Of a stretch of DNA of 7,468 bases, positions 6,111 to 7,468 are shown piece after piece. Numbering within the stretch: position 1 is the first letter of the stretch; every line of letters starts with the position of its first letter. The translations under genes and the position numbers were made by a program. This DNA is from Candidatus Rifleibacteriota bacterium. GTDB taxonomy: Bacteria; Riflebacteria; Ozemobacteria; Ozemobacterales; Ozemobacteraceae. Location: contig JAKQOH010000105.1 in assembly GCA_029565415.1 (NCBI GenBank), positions 1 through 7,468 of the forward strand. Reading direction: 5' to 3'. The notes under the pieces are model-generated. The model did not search any database, had not been told where the DNA came from, and saw only the letters and a list, made by a program, of their open reading frames with translations.

Positions 6111-6124
6111 AAAGGTGGCATGTG
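6111..6124 (+). promoter_or_regulatory. Ribosome binding site deciding a GTG start
   Basis: AAAGG (6111-6115) lies six bases before GTG at 6122, the first codon in the ATPase frame that gives a normal N-terminus. An ATG at 6120 overlaps this start but is out of frame and is followed immediately by TGA, so it cannot encode anything. Confidence 0.65.
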
Positions 6125-7468
6125 AAAACGACCAGATCCGGTTTGACCGAACAACAGGTTCTCGAAAGCCGTCGCAGACACGGCGCGAACGTCATGACCC
6201 CGCCCGAGCGGGATCCCTGGTGGAAACTCTGGCTCGAGAAGTTCGACGACCCGATCATCCGCATTTTGATGATCGCGGCGGGCATCGCGATCGTCGTCGG
6301 CCTCGTCGACGGCACCTACCTCGAGGGAATTGGTATTCTTATTGCTATATTTCTTGCGACGACCCTCGCCTTCATCAACGAATTCAAGGCGGGCCGCGAG
6401 TTCGATATCCTGAACCAGACCTCCGAGGAAGTGGCCGTGAAGGTGATCCGCGACGGCGGCTTTCGGACGGTGCCGCGGAAGGACATCGTCGTCGACGATC
6501 TCGTGCTGCTCGAGGCGGGCGACGAGGTGCCGGCCGACGGCATCCTGCTGGAAGCGGTCTCGCTGCAGATCGACGAGGCCCGCCTGACCGGTGAGTCCGT
6601 GCCCGTCACGAAGCGCACGATCGAGACCGGAGAGCCGGCCGCCCGCGAGTCGGAGGCCCTTTCCGAAGCCTACGAACCGTTCCGGGTTCTGCGCAGCACC
6701 ATGGTGGCGGATGGCCGCGGCCTGATGCAGGCGACCTCGGTCGGCGACGGAACTGAGATCGGCCGCACGGCCCGTGCCGCTGCCGAGGAGACCGGCGAGG
6801 AAACGCCTCTCAACAGGCAGCTCGAGCGGCTCAGCAAGGTGATCGGCGTCATCGGGTTCGGTGTCGCCGCCCTGACGTTCGCCGCCCTGATCGGCCGCGA
6901 CTTCCTCGCCGGCGAACTGCCCCTGACCTGGCAACAATGGGTGTTTGCGCTGCTGCTCGGGGGCAGCGTCATGGCAAGCCTCGTGCGCATCTGGATCCCG
7001 ATCGTCGGGGATGCGTATCACCTGGCCGGCCGCCCCTTCGAACCCCCGAGCCTCCTGAAGGAAGAGGGCATGCTCGCCTGGCTGAAAACCTTCGGCCTGG
7101 GCCTGGCGATGTTCGCCGTCGGCCTGGTTCCGTTGTATCTGCTGGGGCTGATTCCGGCGGCTCCCGCCCAGTGGCTGCCTCTGCACGCGGTCGAGGAGTT
7201 CCTGCACTTCTTCATGATCGCCGTCACGATCGTCGTCGTCGCCGTGCCCGAGGGGCTCGCGATGAGCGTCACCCTCAGCCTCGCCTACAGCATGCGCCGC
7301 ATGACGGCCGCCAACAATCTCGTCCGCCGCATGCACGCCTGCGAGACGATCGGCGCCGCCACCGTGATCTGCAGCGACAAGACCGGCACTCTGACCCAGA
7401 ACCGCATGACCGTCGGCGGCCTCCATGCCCCCTGGCTGGCCGACGGGGCCGGCGTGAAGAAGGGGCTC
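6122..7468 (+). CDS. P2B-type (PMCA-like) calcium-transporting P-type ATPase, N-terminal half; 3' end outside window
   Basis: 449 codons are visible from a GTG start to the right edge, with no stop. The protein should couple ATP hydrolysis to export of a cation, most likely Ca2+, across the inner membrane. Order of parts: cation-ATPase N-terminal segment (residues 8-45, HGANVMTPP); M1 (about 45-63); M2 (about 67-87); actuator domain with TGES at 156-159; M3 (about 239-262); an insertion of about 95 residues with hydrophobic segments near 271-294 and 318-346; M4 (about 360-385) with PEGL at 376-379, Glu377 being the expected ion ligand; then ACETIGAATVICSDKTGTLT with the phosphorylated Asp419. 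The stretch around AVPEGL and NNLVRRMHACET is typical of the PMCA branch rather than the SERCA-like P2A branch. M4 reads PEGLA where PEGLP is usual. Ten codons in M2 (69-78) all end in A or T, unlike the rest of the gene. The remaining P, N and C-terminal membrane domains lie outside the window. Confidence 0.95.
   Translation, partial: MKTTRSGLTEQQVLESRRRHGANVMTPPERDPWWKLWLEKFDDPIIRILMIAAGIAIVVGLVDGTYLEGIGILIAIFLATTLAFINEFKAGREFDILNQTSEEVAVKVIRDGGFRTVPRKDIVVDDLVLLEAGDEVPADGILLEAVSLQIDEARLTGESVPVTKRTIETGEPAARESEALSEAYEPFRVLRSTMVADGRGLMQATSVGDGTEIGRTARAAAEETGEETPLNRQLERLSKVIGVIGFGVAALTFAALIGRDFLAGELPLTWQQWVFALLLGGSVMASLVRIWIPIVGDAYHLAGRPFEPPSLLKEEGMLAWLKTFGLGLAMFAVGLVPLYLLGLIPAAPAQWLPLHAVEEFLHFFMIAVTIVVVAVPEGLAMSVTLSLAYSMRRMTAANNLVRRMHACETIGAATVICSDKTGTLTQNRMTVGGLHAPWLADGAGVKKGL

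Noticed and set aside
5934..6121. Metal-sensing riboswitch (yybP-ykoY type) upstream of the ATPase
   Set aside because: The predicted leader is only about 80 bases, of which the first 30 are a simple hairpin with U-run. No room or sequence matches a known riboswitch core.
1861..6360. Shared GCTATA(N)ATTGA-like word in the codon islands (plus-strand positions near 1864, 5220 and 6343)
   Set aside because: Two copies match at 11 of 12 bases and a third only partly. A match of this length between some pair of sites in 7.5 kb is expected by chance, so a shared motif is not supported without genome-wide counts.
5951..7426. Minus-strand 491-codon open frame antisense to the ATPase
   Set aside because: The plus strand encodes unmistakable P-type ATPase motifs (TGES, PEGL, DKTGT). 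The antisense product is His/Asp/Gly/Arg-rich low-complexity sequence typical of a shadow frame.

Overview
The window is GC-rich bacterial DNA (well over 60% GC by eye, with most codons ending in G or C). Coding is dense: three leftward genes end to end with short gaps or overlaps, a repeat-bearing spacer, and one rightward gene that runs off the right edge. Exported DUF3857/transglutaminase-type proteins point to a Gram-negative-type cell envelope. The dispersed-type repeats in the spacer (imperfect palindromes built on ACAGAG/CTCTGTG, and CGCAGATG tandem units) are of a kind I associate from memory with environmental bacteria such as the PVC group, Acidobacteria and similar lineages. The taxon cannot be fixed from this sequence.

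Layout, left to right. (1) 1-4210, minus strand: two tandem paralogous genes for large exported proteins. Each has a signal peptide, a small beta-rich N-terminal module, a DUF3857-like region, a transglutaminase-like core and a beta-rich C-terminal region. The upstream gene (2099-4210) keeps a complete Cys-His-Asp triad. The downstream gene (2102 to beyond position 1) has lost all three residues. They overlap by ATGA and the second start has a strong GGAGG site, so they are probably made together. (2) 4211-4519: a 309-base spacer with a candidate promoter and 5' hairpin for the pair, an imperfect inverted repeat, a short tandem repeat, and a weak terminator-like hairpin after the next gene. 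(3) 4520-5933, minus strand: a two-gene operon encoding a small three-helix membrane protein of unknown function, then a creatininase-superfamily metal-dependent amidohydrolase. (4) 5934-6121: a divergent intergenic region with a very good sigma70-type promoter facing right and a textbook terminator-like hairpin almost exactly at the predicted transcription start. (5) 6122 to the right edge, plus strand: the N-terminal half of a P2B (PMCA-like) calcium-type P-type ATPase, which carries an unusual insertion with two extra hydrophobic segments between M3 and M4.

How the genes work together: the transglutaminase-fold pair looks like an active enzyme plus a pseudoenzyme partner in the periplasm or outer envelope; substrate unknown. 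The amidohydrolase and membrane protein probably share a transcript. The ATPase is independently transcribed. No functional link between the three units can be read from the sequence. The best candidates for undescribed biology are the active/inactive transglutaminase pair, the promoter-proximal hairpins, the ATPase insertion, and short islands of A/T-ending codons, one in each of four genes.
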